NCBI GenBank assembly: GCA_012960755.1
Contig: DUAT01000057.1
Span: 668,595 to 732,594, forward strand
From: Gammaproteobacteria bacterium
GTDB lineage: Bacteria > Pseudomonadota > Gammaproteobacteria > Pseudomonadales > Azotimanducaceae_A
Length of the DNA stretch: 64,000 nucleotides
Reading direction: 5' to 3'
The stretch's first letter is position 1, and the number at the start of each line of letters is the position of its first letter. This document shows positions 36,215 to 46,818 of the stretch, piece after piece. Under the pieces are notes generated by a model, which did not search any database, was not told the DNA's origin, and saw only the letters and a list, made by a program, of their open reading frames with translations. Both the position numbers and the translations under genes were made by a program.

Positions 36215-38209
36215 TCATTCAGAATCCGCTGCAGCGATGCTGTTTTTTGATTTACCCAGATGCCTGGCAAGAAACTTATCCATTGCCTCAAAGAATTCTA
36301 TTCGGTGGCTCTGCAGGCTCAAATGATGGTTGCCATTTTCCTGTTCGATATAGATATAGTCCTTGCCTGACTTTTCAAGCGCTTCAGAAAACTTCCTTGA
36401 CTGTTCTATCATCACTCTCCTGTCGACGTCACCATGCACCAACAGCACAGGGATAGAAATCCTGTCGACATTGTCGATCGGGGAGTTCTGACTCCGGCTT
36501 GAACCAGATTGCAATCTCTGGCTCGCTGTCCCGGCCTGACCCATGGCTCGCCATCGCTGTGCTAATCCGCCCAGACCTGAAACACCGGCAAACGAAACCA
36601 CGCACTTGAACTTATCCGGCGTTTTATAAGCCGCGACGCCCGCAACATATCCACCATAGCTGCCACCCACAACGCAGACTCGTTCAGGGTCCGTGAAACC
36701 TTGATCAATCATCCAATCCAGTCCATCCATGACATCTTCCTGCATCTTCAAGCCCCATTGCTTGAATCCGCTCACCATAAACCTGTCACCAAAACCTGAT
36801 GAACCTCTAAAATTTGGCTTAAGGACTGCGTAACCGCGGCTGAGAAAAAACTGTACCCAGTAGTCAAACCGATCAGTGTCCCGCGACCAGGGTCCGCCAT
36901 GGGGGAGGATTATCGTCGGATAGGGCCCAGCGTCTTTTGAGCCCGGGAGTGCTAAATAGGCAGATATTTCAATATCGTCTCGGGTGGTATAGGTCACATA
37001 TTCTAAATCCACCAATGGACCAACATCCGCGTAGGCTTTTCCGATCATTGACAATGTAGGCACAGTTGCATCGAACAGATACCAGGCTGGATTTGTTCTG
37101 TTTCCTTCTGCTCGAATTATCAGTTTATCCCTGCTTTTGTTGGCACTGACTATCTGCACCCAGGATGGATGCCCGGGTAGCGCCGCTTTCAGTTCGTTGT
37201 ATTGTTTCTCTGCCTCCTTGTCGAACCAGTGATAATTTAAAGTATCGCTGTAGTAGGTAATCCTCACAGGTCTTTTGGTTTCAGGGTGAATTACCAATGC
37301 GTCAGTATCGAATCCGTCATTGACATACAATGTTTCAATGACTGCTCCATCTTTCAGGGAAACTCGATGTATCCCCCTGGTATTTGATTGATAGTTTGCA
37401 CCAACCCACAAGCTCTTGCCGTCTTCGGCAACTGCAATTGGACTTGGTTGTTCCGCGCCAAGAAGATGACGAATATCAATCTTTTTAAAACGATTACTTG
37501 AAACCGAAAATGCTATTGGCTCGCCGCTTGTGTTAAACCCCGTCCCCAATACCACCTCACCCTGGTCGTTTGCAGTCCAACGCGCTATGCCTGTTCGAAA
37601 TTTTCTGACCCGTTTCATTTTGTTGGTGTTAATGTTCAGGCGATAGACCGAAGGCAGCGTTCGATCTTCTCGCGCCAATTGCACCAGAATATAATCAGGT
37701 TCATCAGGTAACCAGTTGATGACGGTACTTTCATTAATTGCGTTCCACTGCAGTTTTTGTCCGACACTGGTTGCCTTTGCCTTTGGCACCAACTGTAATA
37801 CATTCGTACGATCAGTATTCGCAGCCATCAGCCGGGTGAATATTGTTCTACCATCATAGTAATAACCAATGCCACTGCCAGCGCCTGCTTGCAGAACCAT
37901 ATACTGGCGAATCTGGCAAACAACCCTGCTATTGTTGGCAAACCGGCACCAGTCAAACAGGAAATCATCGGGATTTGCTGCCATCACCATTCGTGACTTT
38001 CGCGTCTTAAGGTCGGTTACCACAACATGGTATGTATCTCTCCGGGCTCTCAACATAACCAATGTTTCACCATCTGGCGAAATGTTGATCGACCGGATCG
38101 ATGGTAACCTTCCGAAGACCGCAGCAGGTACAGCGCCTGCGGTAGATGAAGCGCCTGTGGCTGGTACCATGGAGATAATAATTAGTAAAGGCAGAATAAA
38201 CCGGATCAT
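36215..38209 (-). CDS. Exported S9 family peptidase (prolyl oligopeptidase-like)
   Basis: A 664-residue secreted serine peptidase. A signal peptide (IRFILPLLIIISMVPATGAS) is followed by a beta-propeller domain to about residue 400. The C-terminal alpha/beta hydrolase domain holds the nucleophile in GGSYGGYVAG, the acid in HGDVDRRV and the histidine in NGNHHLS. This is the acylaminoacyl-peptidase/DPP-like arrangement that trims short peptides, probably in the periplasm. I chose ATG 38209, five codons inside the longest frame, as it begins the signal peptide and follows AAGG. Confidence 0.9.
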   Translation of the reverse strand: MIRFILPLLIIISMVPATGASSTAGAVPAAVFGRLPSIRSINISPDGETLVMLRARRDTYHVVVTDLKTRKSRMVMAANPDDFLFDWCRFANNSRVVCQIRQYMVLQAGAGSGIGYYYDGRTIFTRLMAANTDRTNVLQLVPKAKATSVGQKLQWNAINESTVINWLPDEPDYILVQLAREDRTLPSVYRLNINTNKMKRVRKFRTGIARWTANDQGEVVLGTGFNTSGEPIAFSVSSNRFKKIDIRHLLGAEQPSPIAVAEDGKSLWVGANYQSNTRGIHRVSLKDGAVIETLYVNDGFDTDALVIHPETKRPVRITYYSDTLNYHWFDKEAEKQYNELKAALPGHPSWVQIVSANKSRDKLIIRAEGNRTNPAWYLFDATVPTLSMIGKAYADVGPLVDLEYVTYTTRDDIEISAYLALPGSKDAGPYPTIILPHGGPWSRDTDRFDYWVQFFLSRGYAVLKPNFRGSSGFGDRFMVSGFKQWGLKMQEDVMDGLDWMIDQGFTDPERVCVVGGSYGGYVAGVAAYKTPDKFKCVVSFAGVSGLGGLAQRWRAMGQAGTASQRLQSGSSRSQNSPIDNVDRISIPVLLVHGDVDRRVMIEQSRKFSEALEKSGKDYIYIEQENGNHHLSLQSHRIEFFEAMDKFLARHLGKSKNSIAAADSE

Positions 38210-38385
38210 TTCGCAACCTTCCATTTCTAATCGTGAACTCGCTGGTTATACCTTACTAGCTGGGTTAATGACTATCCACGAAAGCAGGGATCTGTTCTTA
38301 ACATTCATAGCCGGTAAGTCTCAACCGGGAATATCAAACTGACGCCCACTGAGGTAAAGTTGCGGAAAAGCGAAAAGGTGTAAAT

Positions 38386-39942
38386 ATGTCCTGGTGGAAG
38401 ATTATCTCACTCCTGGTTGGCGGGTTAGCACTTGCCGGTTCCATGTTCGGATACTACATGTGGAAGTATGCGGAGTTGGACATGTATGTTCCCATGTTCA
38501 TCGACAATTGTGGAGAGTGCCACGGAGAGGATCTGGGGGGAACAAAGCAAGGCGTTGCTCTTATCGACACCTATCTTGAAGGTGGTGACACGGTCGCAGG
38601 ACTGATACAAAGCATTAATCGAGGCAATCCTGTTGCCGGTATGCCTGGCTTTGAAAGCACGTTAAGCGAGCTCGAGATAAAAGGACTGGCTATCTATATA
38701 GCGGAAAGGCGACTTGGCCAAAGGTTTATTGACTTTCGTTTTGACAGTGAGCTGGTTATCCCTAACGACCCAATCGAGAGCGAAGAGCACAAGTTCGTCA
38801 TCGAAACGTTTGCAGAAAACCTGGCTCCCATGCTATTCAGCATTGAACCCTTGCCGGACGGCTCTTTTCTACTAACAGAAAAAGAAAGGGGATTGTCGAT
38901 CATCTCACCAGACGGTGAGCAGTCAGAGCTCATAGATGGTACACCGGAGACTGCGAATTTCTCCTGGGACATTCGAGGTATCCAGAATGGCGTAGGTTGG
39001 CTACTGGGCGTCGCTGCGCATCCAAACTACGAAGAGAATGGTTGGATATATCTCCACTATACTGACCTGTGTCCTGATGATTGTAACCAGGAGAACAGTG
39101 GTTCGATATTACCAGTTTCCATGAACCGGCTTGACCGGGGTCGCATCAGGGACGGTAAATGGGTTGACGTTGAAACTTTATGGCAGGCTGACATCGATTC
39201 GTACAACCCTGCGCCTGATACAGGCGCAGGAGGCAGGATTGCATTTGATGACACGGAACATGTCTATATCAGCGTAGGAATAAAGGGCAACTATGGGCCC
39301 CAGGATCTCGCAAGTCCCTATGGCAAAATTCACAGAATCAGGGACGACGGGACGATCCCGCCAGATAATCCTTATGTGGTGGCAGCCAACAAGACTTCCG
39401 AAGAAATACCGTTCACCCAGAAGACAATATGGACCTACGGGCACCGGAGCACACAAGGCCTTGAGTGGAACTATTTAAGGGGACGAATGTGGAATGCGGA
39501 AATGGGACCTCGTGGTGGTGATGAAATCAACGAACTTTTGCCAGGTAAGAACTACGGCTGGCCTTATCAATCCCTGGGTCTAGAATACGATGGTAATAAA
39601 GTCGAACGGCACAAGAATAAAAACATAGAATTCGATACCAGTACGGTCGAACAGACTTTGATTGATATCACCCCTTCGCCAGCAATATCGAGTTTCGCGT
39701 TTTATGACGGAAATAAGTTTGTTCACTGGCAGGACAACATCTTACTCGGCTCCTTAAAGGGAAGTTCATTATTCAGGCTGGTGTTCGATGGCAACAAGCT
39801 GGTGCACAAAGAAACCCTGATCAAGGATCTTGCACGCATCCGCGATGTCGAGGTGGGGTATGACGGCCTGGTGTACCTGCTGCTGGAAAATAAACAAGGC
39901 AGCAAAATAGTCCGGTTGGTACCATCTGGAGAATCAACATGA
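38386..39942 (+). CDS. Membrane-anchored cytochrome c-PQQ sugar dehydrogenase fusion
   Basis: A 518-residue two-domain protein. Residues about 5-25 form a membrane anchor. A small cytochrome c domain follows with the haem site C42-G-E-C45-H46 and a probable axial methionine at 86 (VAGMPG). From about 125 the rest is a six-bladed propeller of the glucose/sorbosone dehydrogenase type (YliI/Asd-like), with GHRSTQGLEWN and the downstream WNAEMGPRGGDEINELLPGKNYGWP. Such enzymes oxidise sugars or alcohols with PQQ and pass electrons to cytochrome c; here both centres are in one chain facing the periplasm. It overlaps the next crotonase gene by four bases. Confidence 0.88.
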   Translation: MSWWKIISLLVGGLALAGSMFGYYMWKYAELDMYVPMFIDNCGECHGEDLGGTKQGVALIDTYLEGGDTVAGLIQSINRGNPVAGMPGFESTLSELEIKGLAIYIAERRLGQRFIDFRFDSELVIPNDPIESEEHKFVIETFAENLAPMLFSIEPLPDGSFLLTEKERGLSIISPDGEQSELIDGTPETANFSWDIRGIQNGVGWLLGVAAHPNYEENGWIYLHYTDLCPDDCNQENSGSILPVSMNRLDRGRIRDGKWVDVETLWQADIDSYNPAPDTGAGGRIAFDDTEHVYISVGIKGNYGPQDLASPYGKIHRIRDDGTIPPDNPYVVAANKTSEEIPFTQKTIWTYGHRSTQGLEWNYLRGRMWNAEMGPRGGDEINELLPGKNYGWPYQSLGLEYDGNKVERHKNKNIEFDTSTVEQTLIDITPSPAISSFAFYDGNKFVHWQDNILLGSLKGSSLFRLVFDGNKLVHKETLIKDLARIRDVEVGYDGLVYLLLENKQGSKIVRLVPSGEST

Positions 39943-40766
39943 GTTACGAATATGTTAAGTTCCAAACCGAAGGCGCATTGGGCAAGGTAATTCTAAACCG
40001 GCCAAAATACCGAAACGCGCAAAGCCGAAAATTGCTCGAAGAGCTGGACCAGGCATTTACCCAGGCAATCGAGGACGACGCCATCAAGGTGATCCTTTTA
40101 ATGGCAGAAGGAGACCATTTTTGCGCCGGACACGACCTCGGCACCCCGGACGAAATGGCCGACCAGCAAGAACGCCCTATCGCCCCCGGTGTCAGGGGGC
40201 GATATCGTCGATCAAAGGATCTTTACGTTGATTTCACTTTGCGCTGGCGTGACTTGCCAAAACCTACCATAGCCGTTGTCCAGGGTTATTGCATCTTCGC
40301 AGGATGGATGGTCGCATCTTCGATGGATATGATTTTCGCAGCCCAGGACGCTATGTTTCTCGGCACCAATTTTCAATACTTCTCAGTGCCCTGGGATATG
40401 CATCCCCGCAAAGCAAAAGAACTATTGTTTGAAAGCAGGTTTATCAACGGCATCGAAGCTGAAAAGCTGGAACTGGTGAATCGCACCTATCCAGAAGAGC
40501 GCCTTTACGAGGAAACCCTGGCCTATGCGCAGCGGGTCGCAGAAAACGACAGCTTCCAGTTGCGAATGATCAAGCTTGCCATCAATCAAATGCAGGAGAC
40601 CCAGGGATTCAAAGCCCATATCAACAGCGCCCATACAATGCATTTGCTCAGCGCGACAGGGGAGAAAGATCCGGGGTTTGAACTACGCAAACCGGAAGGA
40701 AAACGGCGGCCCATGGTTCAAAAGGCTATTGAGAACTACGAACGATTTCACGGGAACAGGAGTTGA
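39939..40766 (+). CDS. Enoyl-CoA hydratase/isomerase family protein
   Basis: A 275-residue crotonase-fold protein with the first oxyanion segment GDHFCAGHDLGTP and the second as GYCIFAGWMVASSMDMIFA, where the usual second glycine is W-M. The catalytic-loop region NFQYFSVPWDMHPRKAKELL lacks the normal hydratase glutamates, so chemistry is uncertain. ATG overlaps the dehydrogenase stop (ATGA), implying coupled translation. It is followed by the PPOX-like gene after 117 bp. Confidence 0.85.
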   Translation: MSYEYVKFQTEGALGKVILNRPKYRNAQSRKLLEELDQAFTQAIEDDAIKVILLMAEGDHFCAGHDLGTPDEMADQQERPIAPGVRGRYRRSKDLYVDFTLRWRDLPKPTIAVVQGYCIFAGWMVASSMDMIFAAQDAMFLGTNFQYFSVPWDMHPRKAKELLFESRFINGIEAEKLELVNRTYPEERLYEETLAYAQRVAENDSFQLRMIKLAINQMQETQGFKAHINSAHTMHLLSATGEKDPGFELRKPEGKRRPMVQKAIENYERFHGNRS

Positions 40767-40883
40767 AATAGTGGTACCAACACGGAAAGGACCCTCCTTC
40801 CAACTCAACGCGGATGAAAGGAAAAAAATAATGGGGGAAAGGGATTTTAGAAACCTGAACCAATCTCCAGCACGAGGTTAACA

Positions 40884-41351
40884 ATGATTTCATGGAAAGA
40901 ATTCAGCCAACTTAATCCCGACTGGGCGACAGCAGCCGAACGGCTCCGACTCCAGCCCGGTAGCACTCCGGACCAGGATGGTATTGGGTTCATTGCAACG
41001 GTTGCAAGAGATGGCAGACCCAGGATGGCGCCTGTCTGCCCTATTTTTACCATGGGTAATCTATGGTTGTCGGTCAGCCGCAGGACCGTCAAGGCTCACG
41101 ACCTTCAAAACGATGGCCGCTATACAATTCACGCATTTCTGGGCGAAAATGACGAAGAATTTCAAATTTCAGGGTCCGCCAGAATAGTTGAGAATGACAA
41201 AAAAAAGGCTGATGTGCAAAACGCCATTAGCTTCCAGTACGACCCGGCTGATTTAATCTTCGAACTGAACCTTGCTCGCGCCGTCTGGGCCTATTGGATT
41301 AATCCCGGACAACCCGGCACCAGGGTCGTCAAACAAACCTGGCAATCGTAA
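40884..41351 (+). CDS. Pyridoxamine 5'-phosphate oxidase-fold protein
   Basis: A 155-residue split-barrel flavin/F420-binding-type protein. It shows the FMN-binding-like strand pattern GIGFIATVARDGRPRMAPVCPIFTMGNLWLSVSRRTVKAHDLQ and QISGSARIV. Members bind FMN, F420 or haem and serve as oxidases, reductases or scavengers; true pyridoxamine phosphate oxidase activity is unlikely at this length. ATG start preceded by GAGGTTAACA. Plus-strand neighbour of the crotonase and SnoaL-like genes. Confidence 0.8.
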   Translation: MISWKEFSQLNPDWATAAERLRLQPGSTPDQDGIGFIATVARDGRPRMAPVCPIFTMGNLWLSVSRRTVKAHDLQNDGRYTIHAFLGENDEEFQISGSARIVENDKKKADVQNAISFQYDPADLIFELNLARAVWAYWINPGQPGTRVVKQTWQS

Positions 41352-41440
41352 CCAGGCAGAGCCTCTGACAAGAACAGACAAGGGCAGACCAGGGCTCTCA
41401 CCCATGTTAACCTCAAGTTAAACAACCAAATGGGGAAAGC

Positions 41441-41956
41441 ATGGACTCTGAGCTCAGAGGTTTACTGGACCAACGGGACATCCACCAGATAATAATGCGC
41501 TATTGCAGGGCAATTGATCGCTGTGACGAAACATTACTCGCCAGTTGTTATCATGAAAATGCCACCTTCGATTACGGCGCCAACAACGGACTCGCGACGG
41601 ATTTTGTGAAAAACACCATTGTCGCCCTGAAAGGCCTCGCCGCGACCCTGCACAGTGTCAGTAATTATTACTTTCTGGACCAGACTGCATCGTCGGCGAA
41701 GGTAGAAAGCTACTGTTATGCCTATCATAGAATCGCATCGCCAGACGGCGACAGCGACATGATTGTTGCTGGGCGCTACCTGGATGACTTTACAAAGCAG
41801 AATGACATCTGGCGAATCCAGCACCGACTCTATGTCATGGACTGGAACCAGAATAACGCCTCTACTGCTATCTGGGACCGCGGGATGTTTGCTGGACTGA
41901 GCAATCGTGGGGAAAGATACCCAACAGACTTAAGTTACACTGCAAAGGAGACCTAA
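41441..41956 (+). CDS. SnoaL-like/NTF2-fold protein
   Basis: A 171-residue cone-shaped alpha+beta barrel protein of the SnoaL-4/NTF2-like group. It opens with ELRGLLDQRDIHQIIMRYCRAIDRCDETLLASCYHENATFDYG and has later strands such as ATLHSVSNYYFL and WRIQHRLYVMDW. Relatives act as isomerases, hydratases or small subunits of aromatic dioxygenases and are common beside steroid- and terpene-degradation genes. ATG start with GGGGAAAGC upstream. Confidence 0.82.
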   Translation: MDSELRGLLDQRDIHQIIMRYCRAIDRCDETLLASCYHENATFDYGANNGLATDFVKNTIVALKGLAATLHSVSNYYFLDQTASSAKVESYCYAYHRIASPDGDSDMIVAGRYLDDFTKQNDIWRIQHRLYVMDWNQNNASTAIWDRGMFAGLSNRGERYPTDLSYTAKET

Positions 41957-41960
41957 AAAG

Positions 41961-41991
41961 AAGGGGCGCCCTTGGGGGAAGGACGCCCCTT
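41961..41991 (-). terminator. Terminator downstream of nhaA (possibly bidirectional)
   Basis: A 13-bp stem with one mismatch (AAGGGGCGCCCTT and AAGGACGCCCCTT) and a GGGGG loop. On the minus strand it is followed by CTTTTT, the tract expected for termination of the nhaA transcript; on the plus strand there is no T-tract, but it may still end the SnoaL-like gene's message. Confidence 0.75.
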
Positions 41992-42073
41992 GCACTAGCA
42001 AAGCGTGTTTTAAACATACCTATATGTATGTATTTACACACGCCTATTAAGTGTTGTGAGCAAGCAATTCCTC

Positions 42074-43438
42074 TCACCCTCGATCCGCATTTTTATCACA
42101 GGTGAAATACAGCCAGAGGAAACCTGACCCGCCTGCCAGAACAGAAGCAATCAGAATACCGGTTTTAGCCATCAACAGATCTTGCGCGTGATGGGCGAAG
42201 GCTAATTCCGCGATAAAAATTGACATCGTGAAACCTATGCCCCCCATCAAGGCAACGCCGATGATGTGTTTGAAATTCACATCGACCGGCAGGGAGGTAA
42301 CCCCCATTTTTACTACGATCCAGGAGAACCCTGCTATACCAATTAGCTTGCCCAGTACCAACCCGGCGGTTATACCTATCGAAACCGGGTCAGTAAGCGT
42401 GTCGCCGATTGAAGACCAATCGATGGGTATTCCTGCATTGGCCAACGAGAAGATAGGAATGACCAGGTAAGCTGAGGGCAGATGGAAAGTTCTTTCAAGC
42501 ATTTGAGCAGGTGCCTGTACCAGCTTCACACCCCTTTCCAGCGCAGACACCTCTGCTCGCAACTGGTCATTTCGAATAATGTTTTCATCACGCCGGTATG
42601 TCTGTTTAATACGCTCAACCAGCTGGTCAATGTGCACCAGAAATCGTATCGGGTCGAACTTCGGCCGCATGGGGATGGTAAAGGCTAGGAAAATACCCGC
42701 AAGAGTCGCATGAACACCACTCTTTAAAGTTGCTATCCAAAGCACGATACCCAGCAACATGTAGGGGAGTGAATTTCGAATGCCGCCCAAATTCATGCTC
42801 ACAAGGATCAGCAAAGTGATAGCCGCCAGAGCCAGGGCAAACAGGTTGATTGTCTCGGTGTAAAAAAATGCAATGACGAGTACTGCACCCAGGTCATCAA
42901 CAATGGCAACAGCGACCAGAAAGGTGAGGAGGTTTTTTGGCACCCTGCTACCCAGCAATGCAAGGGCACCCAACGCGAAAGCAATATCTGTCGCCATTGG
43001 GACTCCCCAGCCACTGATCGTGTGCCCTGATGTATTGAATCCAATGTAGATCAAAACCGGCACCAGCATACCTCCCAGTGCTGCGACGATTGGCAGGATC
43101 GCCTGCTTCGGATTGGCAAGCTCACCCACCAGGATTTCCCTTTTAAGCTCCAGCCCTACAACGAAAAAGAAGACCGCCATCAAGCCATCGTTGATCCAGT
43201 GATGTACCGATTTCGACAACTGGAAACCTTCTGTTCCAATCACGAATTTTAATTCAAGAAAATTGTGATAGATCTCATTCCACTGGCTGTTAGCGATAAA
43301 CAGCGCAACGATTGCACACAGCATAAGGAGTACGCCACTGGTGGTTTGTCGATGGATGAAATCTTCAAGTGGCGTAAGCACCCGATCGAACGCTTTTTCC
43401 CATGGCGCGACATACTCTTTCTCGAATACATTTTTCAT
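42074..43438 (-). CDS. nhaA: Na+/H+ antiporter NhaA
   Basis: A 454-residue NhaA antiporter. The essential aspartates are seen in VPMATDIAFALGALALLG and VAVAIVDDLGAVLVIAFFY, the ion-binding pair being the two adjacent aspartates. Twelve membrane helices are expected. It is longer than E. coli NhaA (about 390) because of an N-terminal cytoplasmic extension and a hydrophilic loop (VERIKQTYRRDENIIRNDQL) as in many marine homologues. It expels sodium in exchange for protons, useful in seawater. ATG start at 43438. Confidence 0.95.
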   Translation of the reverse strand: MKNVFEKEYVAPWEKAFDRVLTPLEDFIHRQTTSGVLLMLCAIVALFIANSQWNEIYHNFLELKFVIGTEGFQLSKSVHHWINDGLMAVFFFVVGLELKREILVGELANPKQAILPIVAALGGMLVPVLIYIGFNTSGHTISGWGVPMATDIAFALGALALLGSRVPKNLLTFLVAVAIVDDLGAVLVIAFFYTETINLFALALAAITLLILVSMNLGGIRNSLPYMLLGIVLWIATLKSGVHATLAGIFLAFTIPMRPKFDPIRFLVHIDQLVERIKQTYRRDENIIRNDQLRAEVSALERGVKLVQAPAQMLERTFHLPSAYLVIPIFSLANAGIPIDWSSIGDTLTDPVSIGITAGLVLGKLIGIAGFSWIVVKMGVTSLPVDVNFKHIIGVALMGGIGFTMSIFIAELAFAHHAQDLLMAKTGILIASVLAGGSGFLWLYFTCDKNADRG

Positions 43439-43482
43439 TGAATACCCCAGTCAAACAACAGATGACAAAAAAACAGAACGTG

Positions 43483-45045
43483 CTACTCCAACAAGTGCAG
43501 ACTCTGATCAGCGAACCCGGCACCTGCTTCAAAATAGAAATCAAACACAACATCGATACCCGATGCCAGGAGCTTTTCCTTTTCATCCTCGTAGCGGGCA
43601 ATTCCCGCCGTTTTACCCAGGTACCCGGCGCTTTGAAGTTGTTTCACAACTTCAATAATATCCAGGTAGTTCGGCATGGCGAGCATAATCAGGTTAACAG
43701 TTCGTAGCTCAACCTGTGCCCAGAATTCAGGATCTTCTGCGTCAGCCGCGATCACCTTGCGACCATCGCTGCAATGCGCAGTAACTCTTTGCGGATCAAC
43801 CTCGATGCCACAGACATTCTTATCCAGGCTATTGTGAAACATATCATAAGCACCTGTGCCGACCCGCCCCATCCCTATCACGAGTATCACCGCATCGTCA
43901 GGATGGGAAAAACTGTCCTCCGGCAGACGTTCTGGTCGTTCGAAGCGACTAATCCGCCCCCTCCAGCGTGCATAGAGTGCATGTGCCGGGATATTGACAA
44001 TACTTGAAAAGATAAACGAGATGGCTACAGCCAGGGCCATAATCACCAGCCACTGGGGTTCCAGCAACCCATAACTGACACTGACCGAACACACTATCAG
44101 GCCGAACTCGCTGTAATTGGCCAGGCTCAGCGCCGTCAGAAAAGCACTACGACTACGAAGTTTCAGCCGTGTAAGCCAGAGGTAGAACAGCCCGGCCTTA
44201 AAGGGAAGCGCAACTGCCATAATCAGTGCAACACCTAACATATCGACAGTGGGGAGCGCTGTAAAACCGATGGACAGGAAAAAACCAATCAGAAAAAGGT
44301 CTTTAAAGGCGAGTAATGATTTCGCCAGTTCTTCCGCTTTTTCGTCCCTGCTTATCAGTACTGCGATAACCAGGGCACCAAAGTGAGCCTTCAACCCGAC
44401 CAACTCGAAAAGCTCCCCGCCCGTGATAGCCAGAAAGAGTCCGGCAAGCGGCAACAACTCGCCATGACCACTGAGTCGCAGCAACCTGGACACCAGCGGT
44501 ATCAACAAAGGCAGTAGGAATAATGTCAATGCCCACAATGACGGGGGTTCACCTGCTGAGAATGAAACAAAAACAACTGCCGCGATATCCTGGATGATTA
44601 GAATTCCGATCGCGACCTGTCCATGGCGGGAACTCATTTCACCCCTGTCTTCGAGGATTTTAACCGCACACACCGTGCTGCTAAAGGCCACTGCAAAACC
44701 AATCAGTGCCGCCGTCAACCATTGGAGATCGATAAAGTACTTAAACCCAAAGTAACCCAGAACAAGACTGTTGATAGTAGTCAGCAGTATGATCATACCC
44801 ATGTGACCCACTGCGCCAGCCCAAATTTCCGGTTTTAGCAAATTGCTGATATTAAGCTTTAAGCCAATCGTAAACAGCAGGAGGGTCACGCCCAGGTCAG
44901 ACAGGAATGTAAGCGAATTGTCCGGCTGAACCCCGAGCGCGTGAAGCGCAAAACCAGCCGCGAGGTAACCGATGAGCGGAGGAAGATTTATTTGCTTTAC
45001 CAGGAACCCGCAAAAAAACGCGACTACTACCCAGATAGTTTCCAT
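43483..45045 (-). CDS. CPA2-family cation:proton antiporter with TrkA-N domain
   Basis: A 520-residue KefB/YbaL-like protein with about 12 helices (residues 1-370) and a C-terminal Rossmann RCK domain from about 390 (VILVIGMGRVGTGAY, then a GIEVDPQRV cofactor segment). The domain would gate K+ or Na+ efflux in response to NAD(H) or similar ligands. It has the acidic-pair region with VCAVKILEDRGEMSSRHGQ. 44 bp upstream of nhaA on the same strand, so the two cation antiporters are probably one operon. Confidence 0.9.
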   Translation of the reverse strand: METIWVVVAFFCGFLVKQINLPPLIGYLAAGFALHALGVQPDNSLTFLSDLGVTLLLFTIGLKLNISNLLKPEIWAGAVGHMGMIILLTTINSLVLGYFGFKYFIDLQWLTAALIGFAVAFSSTVCAVKILEDRGEMSSRHGQVAIGILIIQDIAAVVFVSFSAGEPPSLWALTLFLLPLLIPLVSRLLRLSGHGELLPLAGLFLAITGGELFELVGLKAHFGALVIAVLISRDEKAEELAKSLLAFKDLFLIGFFLSIGFTALPTVDMLGVALIMAVALPFKAGLFYLWLTRLKLRSRSAFLTALSLANYSEFGLIVCSVSVSYGLLEPQWLVIMALAVAISFIFSSIVNIPAHALYARWRGRISRFERPERLPEDSFSHPDDAVILVIGMGRVGTGAYDMFHNSLDKNVCGIEVDPQRVTAHCSDGRKVIAADAEDPEFWAQVELRTVNLIMLAMPNYLDIIEVVKQLQSAGYLGKTAGIARYEDEKEKLLASGIDVVFDFYFEAGAGFADQSLHLLE

Positions 45046-45110
45046 AACTTACCTGACTGAAGCATTAGCTAAGAGGCACAATTATAACATTGCGCCCACC
45101 ATTGCTGACA

Positions 45111-46757
<1,647 letters not shown>

Positions 46758-46818
46758 TTACGCAGTAGGGTCGTTACTGCCCCGTACAAGCCTGTAACGG
46801 TAACTATTTTACCTGCAA

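Noticed and set aside
40770..40881. 36-codon frame between the crotonase and PPOX-like genes
   Set aside because: No ribosome site, no recognisable composition, and it is merely the tail of a frame overlapping the crotonase.
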